Below, piece after piece: positions 37,872-49,822 of a stretch of DNA of 64,000 nucleotides. Origin of the DNA: Botryotinia globosa. Its lineage: Eukaryota; Ascomycota; Leotiomycetes; Helotiales; Sclerotiniaceae. A program made the position numbers and the translations under genes. Within the stretch, counting starts at the first letter, position 1; each line of letters begins with the position of its first letter. The DNA lies in assembly GCA_014898425.1 (NCBI GenBank), contig RCSZ01000005.1, positions 1,364,001 through 1,428,000 on the forward strand, in the 5' to 3' direction. Under the pieces are notes generated by a model, which did not search any database, was not told the DNA's origin, and saw only the letters and a list, made by a program, of their open reading frames with translations.

Positions 37872-38652
37872 CTAACCCCTGCTCTTGGTATTGAGAATGA
37901 GTGCGACAATCAAGCTAAGATAGCGAATTAGTACGTAGCCAATGTAACAATTTGAAGATAATTTTGTGAAGTGAGCCTACCCGTATAGTCCCAGAACCTC
38001 GCCGAAAATCAATATCAAGACCATTCCAACAAAGATTCGTGACTGTTGCATGTATGATCGAACGCCCATATCACCAACTACACCAATTGCATAACCAGCG
38101 GCCAGGCCCGTTAATCCAACCGACAAACCACATGCTAAATGCATGAATCCGCTATGAATATGTCAGTGTTTACGTGTACAGAGCCCAACAAGATGTACAT
38201 ACTTGAATAAACTGTAACTCTGGCCAGGAGGAGGTCCCATATCTCCAGCTATAAGAACGGCGATGACGAGAGAGTAGACTGCAATGATACCAGACATGAC
38301 CACAGGTATAAGTGACTAGATCGAGCACCAAGTCAGTACGTGTAGCATGTATGAATCTTCCTGGGTGGTTACGCACTTTCATGATCAAATCAGGTCTAAA
38401 AGTACCAACACCTGCAATTCCGATACCAGACTTTGCCGTGCCATATGCGGCACCGATACCTTGAGGCTATTAGTGAACGGCGCAACAAGTTTGGGCTTGA
38501 GAAGTGATGGCATACATCCGAAAGTCATCGCAAAGGCGATACCAGCCTGGAGAAGCTATTAGCATCATGACATTACCAAGACGACGAATGTTTGAGCTAC
38601 GTACCATTCCAAAGAAGGGGGCGAACTTTGGGGCAAGATCTGATTCTGCCAT
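37872..38652 (-). CDS. VMA3: V-type ATPase 16-kDa proteolipid subunit c
   Basis: Six exons (38652-38605, 38546-38516, 38459-38377, 38315-38203, 38151-37981, 37914-37872) join in frame to 162 residues, the normal length. Four transmembrane helices are visible. [16 protein letters not shown] opens helix 1, [15 protein letters not shown] joins helices 1 and 2, [20 protein letters not shown] is helix 3, and the last helix [19 protein letters not shown] carries the proton-carrying Glu. Two conserved repeats ([20 protein letters not shown]) reflect the internal duplication of the family. It forms the V0 rotor ring that acidifies vacuoles and endosomes. The gene is unusually fragmented for its size, with a 31-nt second exon; the acceptor CTCAAG before exon 3 was required by frame. 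Confidence 0.95.
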
Positions 38653-40044
38653 GATTGATTTACTCTGTAAGTGTATTGATGCACTAAGGTTGGATGAAAA
38701 TTGACAGTTGACGGTTGAGAGGTTGCGAAATGAGTGTTGTTGTTCGATGAAAGCTATCAAAATCCAGGCTTCAGTTGGGTGGAGCTAAGTTAGTAGTACC
38801 TAGGTAGGTAGTTAGTATACAAGCGTCGGGTATACAAGCGTATACAAGCGCCTCTTTTTGATAATCTATAGAGTCACATCTACTATAATCGGAACGGGAC
38901 GAGTACACACACCAAAATCACCCAAGGGCGGCTTAGTCACCGAATAACAAATGACACCCGAATTCGAAAAATATCCAATTGATTGTTCAAGTCGATACAT
39001 ATGTAGCTATGGAATTGATATCATGTTCATAATGATGATGATAATGATAATAATAATAATAATGATAATAATTGTAATAATTATTATAATACTAATTATA
39101 ATAATTATAATAATTATAATAATTATAATAAATACAATCACAAACACTCTTCCCAATTCAATTACCAGAGATCAGGTTGCACAGACTAATAAAGTAAAGT
39201 GCTGATCCTCCAGGAGATCTTACGACTACTCTACTCTCTCTACCTTTGATTCCAAGTGTGTTCTTTACTGCCCATTCTCTAGCTTTATGAAGTAGTGTTG
39301 ATTGACACTTCCAAGCTTCGAAAGGAAGAAGGATTCCTCTCTCGCCGCATCCGAAAGCCACACTAATAAAAGGATACGGTACCATCCCAATGCTCCGGCG
39401 CGCGGCCAAAAAAGAACTTGAACTAGCCAAAAACTTAGTTCCATATACACAACAGCAACACCAATACATTACGATACAGTACAATTCAGTTCAGTCAGTC
39501 AGTCTTCCATAACTTGGGATCCTACTCCTGGTTACCCTTCTAGAGTAACCTTGGAAGATTCACAAGATTCTATTGAGCCTATCAAGGGAAAGAAGAAGAA
39601 GAAGAAGAAGCAGCAGCAGCATACATCTTAACGTTGGCGTCATTCTTCCGACGCTTTTTATCCCATTTATTTATCTCCTCCTGCGAACAGGATAGATAAA
39701 TAACACGCAATACGACTCTAGAAAGGCTTGCTGATCATTCATTCGCTTGAGCTGATCAACTACACACCACCCCAACTCATCCTCCGACTCCGAAACAACA
39801 AAGTTAATCATTATCTTACCCGTATCTCAACCTCAACAACCACCTCGAATCAATTCGACATTGGAATTTTAAGCCCCGTACTAGTGAATGTCATAAGAGG
39901 GTCCATAATACCATCGGTCTTGAGGTTGTCCCGGGGTTAATTCCCTCGGCTTCGAGTCTTGGCTCCTCATTCTAGGCCAACAGAAGGATCAACGAATAGA
40001 GTTACATTGCATTCACACAACAAAAATACTCTTTGGCATACAAA
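38653..40044. other. Divergent intergenic region, VMA3 / RhoGEF promoters
   Basis: About 1.4 kb. A TACCTAGGTA palindrome lies at 38797-38806. Three GTATACAAGCG copies occur at 38815-38850. An (AAT)n/(TAA)n-rich tract lies at about 39028-39130, and (AGA)n then (GCA)n runs at about 39589-39620. No gene is supported. Confidence 0.6.
39028..39130 (+). repeat. AT-rich trinucleotide microsatellite (ATG/AAT)n
   Basis: Imperfect runs of ATGATGATA, AATAATAATAAT and TAATTATAA motifs, nearly free of G and C. It reads through in one frame as poly-isoleucine, which is not a gene. Confidence 0.85.
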
Positions 40045-43000
40045 ATGGCAGATTATCAGCAAGGGCGGGGGAATAATGGTCGCCCGAATGAATATGGTCA
40101 TGCTTCGAACTATCAACGGGAAACCGCTTTCTCAAATATCTTCGGTGCTGCCCCTCCTCCCGGCCGATCGCAAACCATGACTTCATCTGTGTCTCCTCCA
40201 ATTATGCCTCAGGGTCGCACACAAACGATGTCTTCGCAGATGTCAGGAATGCAAGGCGGGATGCCTCCCAGACAAGCTCCGGGCCAGGGCGGATATCGGC
40301 CTCAACAGGGGAACAATATGCCAAATGGAGGTGGCATGGCCAATGGCTATTATCAAGGACCCCGGCAACCACCTCCTGGACAAGTGCCTTCTCAACCACA
40401 ACCTCATTCATTGCCTCAGCAGGTTCGTAGCGATCGAAGACCGTACCCTACTCCTCAGCGCATTGCCCCCCAACAACCATTTCCTCCTAGACCCCAACAG
40501 CAGCGATATTACACAGGCAATGCTCCAGCACTCGCCTCCGATCCCTATCGGTCTCAGTCGATGGCGAGTATACCTAGGCCACAAATGTACCAACCGCCAC
40601 CTAGCAACTTCAATCAAGCTCCCGCCAATGCGTTTCGGCAAGCTCAATACCAACATCAACCCGCAAAAACAACCGCTCTCGGACGCAATATTCCAGAGAG
40701 ACCTGATGAGCGCACGATGTCACTGACTACGTATCCACAAGATCGTGACCAGCATCAAACTATGAGTGGACGAGTGATTCCAAATCGACGGACTTCGGGG
40801 AATGGGCCGCAGGAGCTACCAGCTTTTTCTATCCCCCCTCCTGTTGCCGCAACTGCAACACGGACTGCTAGTATGGCCTCTACTGTTGCGCCAGATATGA
40901 GCCGATCGATGTCTATGGCTTCAACTATTGTCCCACCGGAGCATTCGGATGTCTTAACGCATCGGCCTTCGGCCAAATCAATTAGCAGCACGGCCGGAGG
41001 ATCATCTAGACACAAAGCTCCTCTGGTATATCCGGCACTATTGTCACGGGTTGGCGACTGCTTTCGAGAAAAAATATCAGTCGGTGATAGAACGAAGAAC
41101 GACCTCACATACAAAAATGCTTTCAGTGGAGCGGAAGCGGTGGACATTATCTCGTACATCATCAAGACTACCGATCGAAATCTTGCCTTGTTGCTTGGAC
41201 GAGCTCTTGATGCCCAGAAGTTTTTTCATGATGTGACTTACGATCATCGATTACGCGACTCTGCTACAGAGATGTATCAATTTCGAGAAACGATGATGGA
41301 CGAACCTCATGAAGCACCAGAAGTCAATGGCGTGTTCGTTTTACTCACCGAATGTTACTCTCCAACGTGTACCAGAGATCAGTTGTGCTATTCGATAGCT
41401 TGCCCTCGTCGACTTGAACAGCAATCTCGATTGAACTTGAAGCCACAGCCTGGTCTTCGTCGCGAAAAGTCCGAAGCAAGTCTGCATGATGTCGACGAAC
41501 CTGACGAGCAAAAGCTCTGGATTAACACAGTCTCTCAAGAAATTGCGGATAGCGTTGGTGAACGGGAAAAGAAACGTCAAGAAGTCATATCAGAGATTAT
41601 GTACACGGAAAGAGATTTTGTTAAGGATCTCGAATATCTACGAGACTTTTGGATTCTCCCATTACGCTCAGTCAATCAACTCTCTCCATCACCTATTCCA
41701 GAGGCCCGAAAAGAGAGAATAGTCAGAACCATATTCTCAAACATTGTTGATCCGCCGAGTATTCATGCTATCAGTTCTAAATTTGCCGAAGCACTCACAG
41801 AACGCCAGCGGAAGCATCCTGTTGTGCAGTGTGTTGGTGATATATTCCTCCAGTTTGTACCTCAGTTTGAGCCTTTTATAATATACGGATCAAATCAACT
41901 GGCGGGAAAATTTGAGTTTGAGAACGAGCGATCTCTGAATCCCTCGTTTTCTAAATTTGTAGACGAGACAGAGAGGCGAAAAGAGTCAAGAAAGCTTGAA
42001 CTGAATGGTTATCTAACGAAGCCGACAACAAGACTTGCCCGTTACCCACTCTTGCTAGATAATGTTCTTAAGTATACCGACGACGGAAACAAGGACAAGG
42101 AAGATATCCCAAAAGCCATGAAGATGATTCGTGAACTCCTCACCAGGGTCAATGCCGAATCTGGGAAAGCCGAGAATCGCTTCAACCTGAAGCGATTGCA
42201 CGAACAGCTTCGTTTCAGGCCTAATGAGCGTGTAGATCTGAAGCTTACTGACGAAAACCGAGAGCTTATCCACAAAGGACCTTTGAAGAAGACACCAACA
42301 GATCCGACTGACATTCAGGCCTACCTTTTCGACCATGCTGTTCTTCTCGTACGTGTCAAGACAGTGGCAAAGAAGGAGGAAATTAAAGTATATCGTCGCC
42401 CAATTCCTCTTGAACTGTTAACTATTCGCGAGATGGATGAGTTTATGCCTAAACTTGGAGTTGTGAAACGCCCGTCATCAAGTTTGATTCCTAGCAAGAC
42501 TCCTACAAATGACAACAGTAAGAAAGATGGGTTCCCCATCACCTTCAGGCACCTTGGTAGAGGTGGGTATGAATTGACACTGTACGCAAGCAGTGCAGGG
42601 ATGAGGAACAAATGGATGGAGCACATAGGTGAACAACAAGCCATATTACGTGCGCGAGGCGACTTCTACAATAAATCTATCATTTCCAGTAACTTCTTCA
42701 CGACTGCGAATAGGGTCAACTGTGTGGCACCGTTCGATGGTGGACGTAAACTGATATACGGTACGGACTCGGGCATCTTCGTTTCTGATCGCAGATCAAA
42801 AGATGCTGCTGCAAAGCCACTTCGAGTATTGGATGCTACCAGTGTCACACAGATCGATGTCCTCGAGGAATACAACCTTCTGCTGGTTTTATCTAATAAA
42901 TCTTTGCAGTCTTATCCTCTTTCTGCGCTGAATCCGAACGAGCCTGCACTTTCAAAACGGCCCAAGAAAATACAAAGTCATTGCAACTTCTTCCGCACAG

Positions 43001-43796
43001 GGATATGCTTAGGCCGCCACCTTGTATGCTGTGTCAAATCATCGGCTTTGTCGACTACTATTAAAGTATTTGAGCCAAACGATGCGATGTCCAAAGGGAA
43101 GAAGCAAAAAGGTTTCAAAATGTTCAGCAATGGTCAAGACGAGTTGAAGGCATTCAAAGAATTCTATATTCCAACAGAATCTTCGTCCATACATTTCCTC
43201 AAATCAAAATTATGTGTAGCTTGTGCACGTGGTTTTGAAGTAGTATCTTTGGAAACTCTAGAGACTCAATCACTTCTTGATCAGGCAGATACATCTTTGG
43301 ACTTCGTTGCCCGAAAGGAGAACGTACGACCAATACATATCGAGCGGTTGAACGGAGAGTTTCTTCTCAACTACTCTGAATTCTCTTTCTTCGTCAACCG
43401 CAATGGATGGCGAGCTAGACCCGACTGGAGGATTGATTGGGAGGGACTACCACAGAGCTTCGCACTTTCATACCCTTGGATACTCGCCTTCGAACCGAAC
43501 TTTATTGAAATTAGGAATATTGAGACTAACGCTGTTCATATTGTTCCTCATAAGAGCATTCGTATGCTGCATACGAGCACTCGAGAGGTATGTGTCATCC
43601 TAACATTTATGCGTGAATTTGAAAAAAAAATACTGATTGATTGTAGATCATATATGCTTATGAGGATGAGCGAGGAGAGGATATCGTTGAGGCTATAGAT
43701 TTTTGGCCAGCTGGACGTAAGCCCGAAGGTCAGCCGATTTCCAATGGTGCCGATTTCCGTGACGGGGGGCATCCTCCAACATCCTCACGTCATTGA
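40045..43796 (+). CDS. ROM2: Rho1 guanine nucleotide exchange factor (DEP-DH-PH-CNH), Rom2-like
   Basis: Two exons, 40045-43587 and 43647-43796 (59-nt intron), give 1230 residues. The start ATGGCAGAT (MADYQQG) is favoured over one four codons upstream because of its A-rich context. The first 320 residues are a disordered Gln/Pro/Arg-rich segment. A DEP domain follows (about 329-415, YPALLSRVGDCFREK to MYQFRE), then the DH/RhoGEF catalytic domain (about 511-700, EVISEIMYTERDFVKDLEYL), a PH domain (about 740-868, ending HIGEQQAIL) and a C-terminal citron homology domain (about 889-1185, NRVNCVAPFDGGRKLIYGTD). This is the Rom1/Rom2 architecture: it activates Rho1 for glucan synthesis and the cell-wall-integrity MAPK pathway. 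The short exon 2 supplies the last 50 residues. Rom1/Rom2 distinction is not possible here. Confidence 0.95.
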
Positions 43797-44629
43797 GCCT
43801 GATTTTAAGCCTATCCCGTACAATTATAATAATATGAATACCCACGCCATAATCATCCTCATCTCGATTCTCAGGTTTAGAATTAAATGACGTCTGATAA
43901 GTTTCGCTCAATCTCTTCTATTATCTCCTAGGTGTGCTGGACACGCTGGTTTTACAGCCAAAGTCGTGCATAATACTTCGGCTCATTTTACAATCTATCG
44001 ACTTATTGAAGAAATGAGATACCATTTCCCAAGCACGTGGACTTTTATTTTGCCAGCGGTGGCTGAAGTTCTTCCTCAAAGTGAAGAGCAAAGGATTCTT
44101 ATGAAGTCAAGGAAAGATGTTAGGGTATGGGAAAGGGGCGACAGGCGTCAATCAGTGGAAAGGAGAAAAGAAGACGAGATTCCTTCCACTACATCTTTTG
44201 ATTCTCTCAACTTTTTTACTTTTTTGACACTCGATTGGTTGAATAAAGGCACGCATGATATCTATGTTTCTGTACATTGCAGTTGTAGCCTTATGAATAG
44301 AACATGTGTTTCTTCGCTCGTTGACATTGAACTTGTTTAGTATATTTATTTGTGATTGTTATTTCAGTAAAACTACGTATAAGTTGACATGTGATGATGT
44401 ATTCAAGATACCTTCTTGTAAGCCGCAAGATTGGCAGAATCATTGCACTCTAATCAAAGAGTTATTATGTATACGTTAGAGGGGGTTAGGTGGACTTTGA
44501 AGCTAGAAGAAATCTATAAATTTGTGCAGCCAACTATGAATGCTTCATTGTTGGCTGACCGGATATGTACACCAACCGAACCATTCTAGCCCACCTTTTT
44601 GATCTATAATCTATGGGAATTTGAGTGCT
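43797..44629. other. Intergenic (convergent 3' ends)
   Basis: About 0.83 kb between RhoGEF (+) and PHS1 (-) 3' ends. A plus-strand ORF at 43966-44340 is open but has no recognisable family and lies where two 3' UTRs are expected, so it was not annotated. Confidence 0.5.
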
Positions 44630-45444
44630 TTATTCATCTTTCAACATCTCTCGTTGTGCTCGCAAAACCTTACTCCTTTGCTTGATCATGTGTGTGAATA
44701 AAATATATGAACCTGCATCTCGTTAGCATCCCCATATCTTCGAGATTATCACCATAAAACATACCAGGAATATAAATCAGCAGAATTGCTTTCAAAACTA
44801 ATGGATAAAGAGATCCATATATTTCTCCCGCAGGTTCAATAGCTTTATAAATCAACCAACATTCACTACTGATCCCCAATGGATATAAAACGAAGAAGGT
44901 ATTATAGCGAAACCAAGTAACGATATCGGGCTTGTATCCACTAAGTGTGATGACGAAGTAAGAGTATCGAATTACTTCGGTAACACTCCATGCAATGAGC
45001 ATTGTAGAGTACCCAGTGCTTTTTGCTACCCATGGAAATGGGTTGACGATGAACCAGACGAGGAGGAGTCGACTAGCTACTTGCATACCGGTTGTACTAA
45101 TTGGGGCTCGTACAACTCCTGCAGATCGGGAATTAGCATTTGCTCAATCACAGCCGCGTACAAAGGGACGGTGGAAGAAAGAACGAACCAAGAGCTGCAT
45201 GCACAACCTCCAAAAGTGCCATGGTTTGTGTCCATTTTACAAAAGTACCGACAGCAGGATATAAACGCCCGAATCCGACGAGTGGGACAAGCAGGACTAC
45301 TCGGCCCAAAACGACGAGCCAGAGAAGTGCAGACACAAAGTTGTAGAGGATTAGGTATTGGGTTTTGCGATTGGAGGACTGGAGGGGTTTCGGACCACGC
45401 TTTTTGACGGGGGGTGAGCGGGTATCTTGGGGATCCATGGTCAT
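44630..45444 (-). CDS. PHS1: 3-hydroxyacyl-CoA dehydratase (PHS1/PTPLA family)
   Basis: Three exons (45444-45189, 45118-44765, 44712-44630; introns 70 and 52 nt) give 230 residues. Two starts are possible: ATG at 45444 and, two codons later, ATG at 45438 in a stronger ACCATGG context. The protein is multi-spanning, with helices beginning at YLILYNFVSALLWLVVLG and the family segment VHAALGVVRAPISTTGMQVASR joined across intron 1. The catalytic Tyr and Glu fit the YPLGISSE motif, matching the Tyr and Glu seven residues apart in yeast Phs1. The C-terminus is lysine/arginine-rich (HMIKQRSKVLRAQREMLKDE), in keeping with ER retention. It performs the third step of very-long-chain fatty acid elongation in the ER. 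The donor of intron 1 is GTTCGT, slightly atypical. Confidence 0.93.
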
Positions 45445-46802
45445 AATCGCAGCGGGAGAGAAAGGGCTTGTGTCGGGCAGAGAAAGGAGTGTGAGTGAGT
45501 AAAAGAAAAGATTGTTGTTGACCTTGAAGCTGAGTTGAATGAAGGAGGAAGTGTGGTGTTTACGTGTTGAGGATTGATAGACAAATTTTGGAGCTTGGGC
45601 CATCTGGTAACCTTACACCGAGGCCAACAAGCAAATTGAGCGAATGTGGTACTGTAGATCTCGAGGTAGATGTCGTCACCATTTTCTTGTTCCTACCAAA
45701 TTCATAATTCAAAATCTACTTCATATGTTTGCTTCTTCGGAAAATGATTAGGTTGAGTAGATGAAAGCAAGGCTCGAAATCTCACTCGGGGCGGTCATCT
45801 TCACTGTTGGAGAACACATCATGCTACTGGCTGTGTCCCAACCTCTTGTTCTCTCCATCAAGAAGATATCACCACTTCATTGTTTTGAGTTGACTAGGAC
45901 ATTCAATGTGATTGAATTGTGCAGAGTGCATTGAACGTTCAGTTCATGATCTCAAATCAACCCATGTTCGCGATGAAAGATTGGCATTGAAGCATTGTTT
46001 CGCGTCTAAAGGGCAAAGTCATTGTCCTCTGTAGGCTTGTTGTTCTTCCTTCTTCCGTTTCGTCAATTTTCTTCTACGTCTTTTCCTATATCTCATTTCA
46101 TCCAATACATAGCGCATTAAACATTTATCAGATGCTTGTCTGTAAAGGCCATCACATCTGCGCCAGTATCACAAACGAGCGGCACAAGGCAGCACTACTC
46201 GTTACCATATTTACATTTCATCTCGTTTAGCACGCAATAGTCAACCCAACAATATGTCGTTCCTAGTGGACTGATACAAAGATACGAACTGTTTTGTACT
46301 TGAAACAGTATTTTTAGTGAATATATTCAATAAGAACAGCACCCTGACGAACCATAATCGCGGGACCAACAGTCACCAACCAACACCTGCACGCGCCGTA
46401 CCTTGAGAATTACACGCTTTTGGTCGTTGGATTGCGGCCCAGGGAATTATTGCAATCTCTATCTCGGGACATAGGAAGGATATTTTTGTAATGTTATTTG
46501 TGACTTTTCAGCCTTTCAGCTGCAGGATCTAAAGTTTGCTAGGAAGTAAATCTTAGAAATCATGCACTCCGTCTCAACCATGTCGGGATAGTTCCAATGT
46601 AGATATACTTGCATAATCTATAGAAGAGGTGGATTCCACACTGACTTTCAAAATAACATTCTTATTAAACTGTATACAGCAGGACTGTTACAAAATCTCA
46701 TCAAAGACCAGTTCCCAAACACTTCTCAATCGATAATACTCAAACTATTTCAGACTTTCAACTAAAACATTGCAATCTCAACCTCTCCAAGGCGATCACA
46801 TC
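45445..46802. other. Intergenic, no gene seen
   Basis: About 1.36 kb between PHS1 and the dynamin-like pseudogene, which are divergent. No ORF with recognisable content is present. Confidence 0.55.
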
Positions 46803-49271
46803 ATGGTTTCCGCCGACCCAGATCTTAAATCACCTATAGGACATGACTTTGGAGATGAGCAGACACAAGCAGAGCTCGAGCTCATGGATGAGCTGCACAA
46901 GTTGGGTGTCTCCAAATATATGAATTTACCTCAAGTATGTCTTTTCTCTTGTGTATGTCACTTTGAGCTTACATTTTCTAGCTAATTGTCGTTGGAGACC
47001 AAAGCTTTGGTAAAAGCTCAGTGCTCCAAGCTGTGACAGAGATTCCTTTTCCAACCGATGATAAGATGTGCACTCGCTTTGCAACCGAGATTGTGCACAA
47101 AAGAACTTTGCCAAGTGACACAGTTTCGGTGACCGTTGAGATCATTCCTGATTCCAATGAAACTCAAGAGCGGAAGGAGTTGTTGTCCTCATGGCGTCCA
47201 TTAGCTTTCGGGCCTACGCTTGATGGGGAAACCATGAATTCTATGTTCAAGCAGGTTCGGCTCGAGACAGATGTTTCTCTCTACAATATAGTTACTTACA
47301 AGTGTATAGGCAGAGTCTGCCATCATTGAAGACCATGCCGATGTCCGGCCTGGTAGAAGACCGAAATACAATAGATTAAGTAGCTCTGTGCTACGCATAA
47401 CTAAACGTGGCCCCGACGAGAAGAATTTTGCGATTGTAGACATACCTGGTCTTGTCCGCGGTGAATACTACCATCATTTACTCATATTTATAGAGCTGAC
47501 AGTGTATAACAGGAGATTCCAAAAACACGGAGTATCAAACAGCCAAAACTCTTGTCCAGCATTACATGCATAACCCAAGAAGCATCATTGTGTACATCCT
47601 GGCCCTCAGAAATTATGTTATTGGTCATTCCACTTACATCATCAAGGGCTGTTATAGATGTGATCGATCTCGAAAGGCAGGAAGTCCTGCATATGCTCGA
47701 CGATATAGAGGATAAAGAGTCTAGGATAGTTGGAGTTATCAACAAGTGTGATACCAAGCAAAAGCAATCACACGACTGGGTCAATTGACCTAATATTCCT
47801 GTAAAATAACTTATTGACAACCTTCGCAAGGTTTTTGGGCCCATCAAGAATGATGACCAATCCCCACGATACCTGAAAGAAGGGTGGTACGGTTTGGGTA
47901 ACAGGGCACCAATCGAAGCCAATAACAGCGATGCAGAAAGAGATGCTATCGAGGATGCCTTCTTTTCAGGCGATGAATGGAATCGATTGAATAAAAAGAG
48001 GCTTGGCAGACATCATCTACGAAGCAATTTGATAAAGATGCGGAATAGACATGTCAAATAGAGTATACCCATTCTTCTATCCGGTATCAAAGCAAAGCTT
48101 GCCCTGTGCAACAATGATATCTCCAAACTAGGGCCACCATGCGATACCAATTTCCAGCAGTTTACTTTGATAAATGGAATTGCAACGAAGTACTCTAGAA
48201 TGGCGGAAAACTCTCTAAATGTCAACTATCGAGGGCTTAACAAGTCTGATATGTTTGCGAGAAAGCTAATTCGAGATGGGCTTGATAAGTTTTGTACTAC
48301 ATTACAGGCAGAGGGTCCAGTGAAACCTTTGTAACTTGTACAGCGGAAGCGAAGCTTATCCCTGCCGACGACGGAATGACATGGTCGGAAAAACTCATGA
48401 AAGGTATTTAGTAATATTAATACGAACAACGAGATCATGAAAATGCTAAAATGAATCTATAGATCCAACCTATGGCTGGATACGACAAGTGATTGAGAGC
48501 TTTCGCGGCACCGAATTTCCTGGTGACCTCAATCCATTAGTAGTAGACTTTTTATGGAAAAAGCAGACCACAGGCTGGAGAGCCATCGCTGAGGACGCTC
48601 TTGCTGAGGCAGAGATCATTTTTGAACGGGTGAATAGGGCATTATTTCAAAGTGATTGCTCAAATGACGATCTTCGAGTCAAATTGCGAGACTGGTTGCA
48701 TGCCGATTTCCAGAAAGCATTAGTCGATGCGGCGAAGGAGCTCGAACGTCTGATTGCAGATGAAATTGAAGGCCATCTTTTTACTTTGCATCCCCATATC
48801 ACCGCACTACGAATGCATAGACAGCAGAACAGGATTAACGAAGTTAGGAGAATATTGGCGAAGGAAAAAGCGTGGATGAAACAAGAACAAGGCGGTGCAC
48901 TGATTCCTAATCTATCAATCTCATCGGATAAGATTGTGGGAACTGAACTGTATCATGATAAGGGACTAGCGGTAGTGTTGAATACTCATGATAGTCTCAA
49001 GGCCTACTATGAGTTGGCTAGATATCGATTCACAGACAATGTTGCAACTCAAGTCATCGAAAGGCACCTGCTTGGTCCGGATGGTCCATTACGTCTTTTT
49101 TCTCCTCAATATGTATCAGAGAAATTATATGGAGAACAAAATGAGGACGTATTAAGCAACTTAGTTGGCGAGTATCCAAACAAGGCCCAAAAGCGACTTG
49201 GCCTCGATTCTGAGAGGCGCAGTCTCGAAGAAAGTATGAAGAGACTTCAAGCTTTCAAAATGCTTCAATGA
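46803..49271 (+). pseudogene. Decayed dynamin-like large GTPase (Mx-type) gene
   Basis: The 5' part still looks like a working gene: exons 46803-46934, 46982-47254 and 47310-47460 splice in frame and carry the P-loop GDQSFGKSS (G1) and DIPG (G3). A fourth exon starts at 47513 and reads HNPRSII, after which the frame shifts; the homology resumes in another frame with VIPLTSSRAVID and NKCD (G4). Downstream, one frame keeps dynamin-stalk similarity but contains TGA at 47786-47788, TAA at 47807-47809 and TAG at 48059-48061, with more stops after 48330. A final long ORF (48489-49271) holds the end of the stalk and a GED-like C-terminus (EDVLSNLVGEYPNKAQKR). No single splice plan removes all breaks, so I call it a pseudogene of the fungal Mx-like dynamin family. 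A sequencing-error explanation would need at least four independent errors. Confidence 0.85.
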
Positions 49272-49822
49272 ATCTCTTTTTGGGAATTTTACAAACGAAA
49301 TTTCTATTAGTTTTATAATTTAAGATCACATTTTTACGTACTACTTGTCTCTCTATTTCCTTTCTCATAGTTCCTTGTGCGTCGGAGTCTGGTCATCCAC
49401 GACCACGGCCCGCTTAGGAGAACCACCTGCAGCTCAGCTAAAAATATCTCGGGCCATGAGGTCTAAAACGTGCCGCTCTTCAATTAAATTCCACGCCCGC
49501 CAATGAACTTTACAAACATGACCCTATCGCCCACTCATCAGCCAATACCAAACTTCCTCCAGGGTGACTTCACATCTTAAGAAAAGTAGATCATCTGGAA
49601 GAAACTTCTAGGCCTGTGCGGGATCGTTGGTGGTGTAGTACGATGCTCGGATATTTGTGTTCTTAATGAAAAAGGTGTTGGTACTCTTGAGTATTTAAGA
49701 TAAGATGAAGTCTTTCATATCATACCAAATCATTCCATCGTCAACCTAGCGCATATAACATCCAGTCAAAACGCAGTTTTTACAACTTCTCTGCAATTCC
49801 AATCACCATTTCTACAACCAAC
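49272..49822. other. Intergenic, promoter of orphan gene
   Basis: About 550 bp between the pseudogene and the orphan repeat-protein gene. Nothing specific seen apart from a probable promoter. Confidence 0.5.

Noticed and set aside
40033..40044. ATG four codons upstream of the chosen RhoGEF start
   Set aside because: The A-rich context at 40045 is better; the difference is only four residues and cannot be settled from sequence.
48489..49271. The 260-codon ORF as a separate intact gene
   Set aside because: Its sequence is the stalk/GED end of the upstream dynamin-like GTPase, so it is a fragment of the pseudogene rather than an independent gene.
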